A stretch of 41,930 bases of DNA, from positions 1-41,930 of the forward strand of contig JAHECO010000033.1 of assembly GCA_024641705.1 (NCBI GenBank). Direction: 5' to 3'. Position numbers and translations under genes: made by a program. The notes beneath the pieces were generated by a model. The model was not told where the DNA came from and did not search any database. It saw nothing but the letters and a program-made list of their open reading frames with translations. This document shows, one piece after another, positions 41,125 through 41,930 of the stretch. Source of the DNA: Candidatus Kryptoniota bacterium (GTDB taxonomy: Bacteria; Bacteroidota; Ignavibacteria; Kryptoniales; JAKASW01). The stretch's first letter is position 1. Each line of letters starts with the position of its first letter.

Positions 41125-41511
41125 TTAGAGCGACGAATCGAGGAATTCGGTACTACGGATCAGCATGAGAATGGAGGAATGGGCGAGTATGAAGTATTTT
41201 TCTCCCTCGTACTCAATTTCAACGGCCTGGTCGCGCAGGAAAAGAGCATAGTCGCCGGGCTCTGCTTGAAGCGGAATGTACTTCACCGGGTCTTTTGGGG
41301 ATGTTGACCAGGGTTCCTGGTCGATGAAGTTCAGGTTTGCAATCGCGTATCCCGGCCCGGACTGGACGACGATTCCGCCCTGGACCTTTTCTTTGTCCTT
41401 TACACCGGGGGGAAGGTAAAGGCCGTGTTCGGTTCGTTCCTGATCTTTGTCGGGGGCGACAAGCACCTTGTCCCCAACCAACACTATTTTCCTGCGGGCC
41501 TTTATATCCAT
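41125..41511 (-). CDS. GroES-like co-chaperonin family protein
   Basis: A 128-residue protein of the Cpn10 fold: KIVLVGDKVLVAPDKDQERTEHGLYLPPGVKDKEKVQGGIVVQSGPG matches the GroES N-terminal barrel with its mobile-loop-like T-E-H-G-L-Y-L-P segment, and the end EPGDYALFLRDQAVEIEYEGEKYFILAHSSIL matches the second half. It is about 30 residues longer than GroES owing to an inserted segment (YAIANLNFIDQEPWSTSPKDPVKYIPLQ). No groEL is adjacent, so it is a divergent paralogue, not the main co-chaperonin. Start chosen at the ATG at 41511; SD weak. Confidence 0.82.
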   Translation of the reverse strand: MDIKARRKIVLVGDKVLVAPDKDQERTEHGLYLPPGVKDKEKVQGGIVVQSGPGYAIANLNFIDQEPWSTSPKDPVKYIPLQAEPGDYALFLRDQAVEIEYEGEKYFILAHSSILMLIRSTEFLDSSL

Positions 41512-41567
41512 GTGAACCACAATAAATATAGACAATTCATTTCAAAGAAGCCGGGATGCCGGGCGAT

Positions 41568-41596
41568 TTGAAAGTTACAAAGGAGTTGCATAGTAT
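41568..41596 (+). promoter_or_regulatory. Sigma-70-like promoter of the right-edge membrane protein gene
   Basis: TTGAAA (41568-41573), 17 bases, TAGTAT (41591-41596), 50 bases before the start codon. Confidence 0.55.
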
Positions 41597-41598
41597 TG

Positions 41599-41611
41599 AC
41601 TCGTGTCGAGT
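41599..41611. promoter_or_regulatory. Palindrome ACTCG-TGT-CGAGT at the transcription start
   Basis: Perfect 5-base arms around 3 bases, directly downstream of the -10 box, where a repressor would block transcription. Same 5-3-5 geometry as the palindrome at 21835-21847 but a different sequence. Confidence 0.4.
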
Positions 41612-41645
41612 AAATAACCCGGAAAACCTTAAAAATGGAGGTAAA

Positions 41646-41816
41646 ATGGGCAGGAAGTTTTGGCTCGGGGTTCTGGTAGTTTTCGTGGTCCTCGAATTGC
41701 TGATGCTTCTGGTGGACGGCGTGCTGTTGGCGAGCGCATACCAGTCGGTTACGATCTGGCGCCCCGACATGATGTCGCTGATGTGGGTCTACCACGTGAT
41801 TACCCTGATGGTAATG
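41646..41816 (+). pseudogene. Membrane protein gene, apparently interrupted by an insertion sequence
   Basis: An ATG at 41646, after a strong GGAGGTAAA SD and promoter, opens a frame starting MGRKFWLGVLVVFVVLELLML and continuing through a second hydrophobic segment after YQSVTIWRPDMMSLMWVY. About 57 codons look like a genuine membrane protein. After 41815 the frame remains open to the window edge, but its composition changes to non-membrane sequence that instead reads as a transposase end on the other strand. I therefore read the gene as split by an insertion. The family is unassigned. Confidence 0.5.
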
Positions 41817-41930
41817 TCAAGAGTTATGTGTAAAATTTTTGAGGATCGGCAAATTACTTTTGCCGAAAGGCGCGCTTCTCCAATTTGCCTCCATCTTGTA
41901 GGCTATGAAGCCCAGGATAACGTAAGCGGA
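41815..41930 (-). mobile_element. End of an insertion sequence with the transposase C-terminus, continuing beyond window
   Basis: From 41815 the DNA begins TGTCAAGAGTTATGTGTAAAA, reading like an IS terminal inverted repeat. On the minus strand a frame enters from the right edge and stops at 41817-41819, inside that terminus. Its last 37 residues include GFIAYKMEANWRSAPFGKSN and end KNFTHNS, with the last codons in the terminal repeat as is common for transposases. The family is not fixed. The other end and a target-site duplication lie outside the window. Confidence 0.5.

Noticed and set aside
1-41930. CRISPR arrays, rRNA genes, prophage or integrase modules
   Set aside because: No regularly spaced repeats, rRNA segments, integrase or phage structural genes were seen.

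Overview
The window reads as a chromosomal segment of a Gram-negative bacterium of moderate GC content, probably of the Bacteroidota/FCB assemblage and possibly near Ignavibacteria. That placement is an inference from gene content: split CrtYc/CrtYd lycopene cyclase, a DUF3109-type protein beside rpoN, hslVU, secreted M16 pairs, a PA14-carrying fucosidase, and lipoprotein and Tat signals. No rRNA or marker protein settles it. Genes are tightly packed, and many junctions are ATGA or TAATG overlaps, so translational coupling is the local norm.

Layout. 1-3.2 kb (minus): a GH15 glucoamylase followed by a 6-phosphogluconate dehydrogenase that runs off the left edge. 3.4-7.9 kb (minus): a 1453-residue hybrid histidine kinase, preceded by a possible small coupled ORF. 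8.2-11.8 kb (minus): a MarR-type regulator, then the small and large subunits of a Tat-exported [NiFe] hydrogenase and its maturation protease, with two palindromes upstream. 12.0-15.4 kb (minus): a glycolate/lactate-oxidase-like FAD subunit (GlcD), Fe-S subunit (GlcF) and a rhomboid protease. 15.7-21.8 kb (plus, divergent): a B12-binding CarH-like photoreceptor-repressor heading a carotenoid operon (CarH, TIGR01777 oxidoreductase, CrtYc, CrtYd, FolE, CrtI, CrtB, CrtZ), with a consensus promoter and a tandem-repeat operator in front. 21.9-28.3 kb: a methyltransferase, a proline-rich lipoprotein, an asparagine-synthetase-like protein and two M16 peptidases. 28.5-32.2 kb: an alpha-L-fucosidase (minus) and two conserved proteins of unknown function (plus). 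32.3-41.5 kb (minus): tRNA(CAU), phosphoglycerate mutase, a small conserved protein, an O-methyltransferase, a flippase, a FemAB/GNAT-like protein, HslU, HslV, a small unknown protein, RpoN, a DUF3109-like protein and a GroES-like protein. The right edge holds a membrane-protein gene apparently cut by the end of an insertion sequence.

How the parts work together. The best-supported system is light-controlled carotenogenesis. Adenosylcobalamin-bound CarH would repress its own operon in the dark, and light would release it and allow synthesis of zeaxanthin-type carotenoids. FolE could supply a pterin for a photolyase or other cofactor encoded elsewhere. The hydrogenase looks like a soluble periplasmic uptake enzyme, with a predicted [4Fe-4S] cluster where classical enzymes carry [3Fe-4S]. 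It is apparently controlled by its own MarR protein. Repeats include a REP-like palindrome, two related A/T-skewed inverted repeats, and a palindrome-rich in-frame insertion inside a methyltransferase gene.
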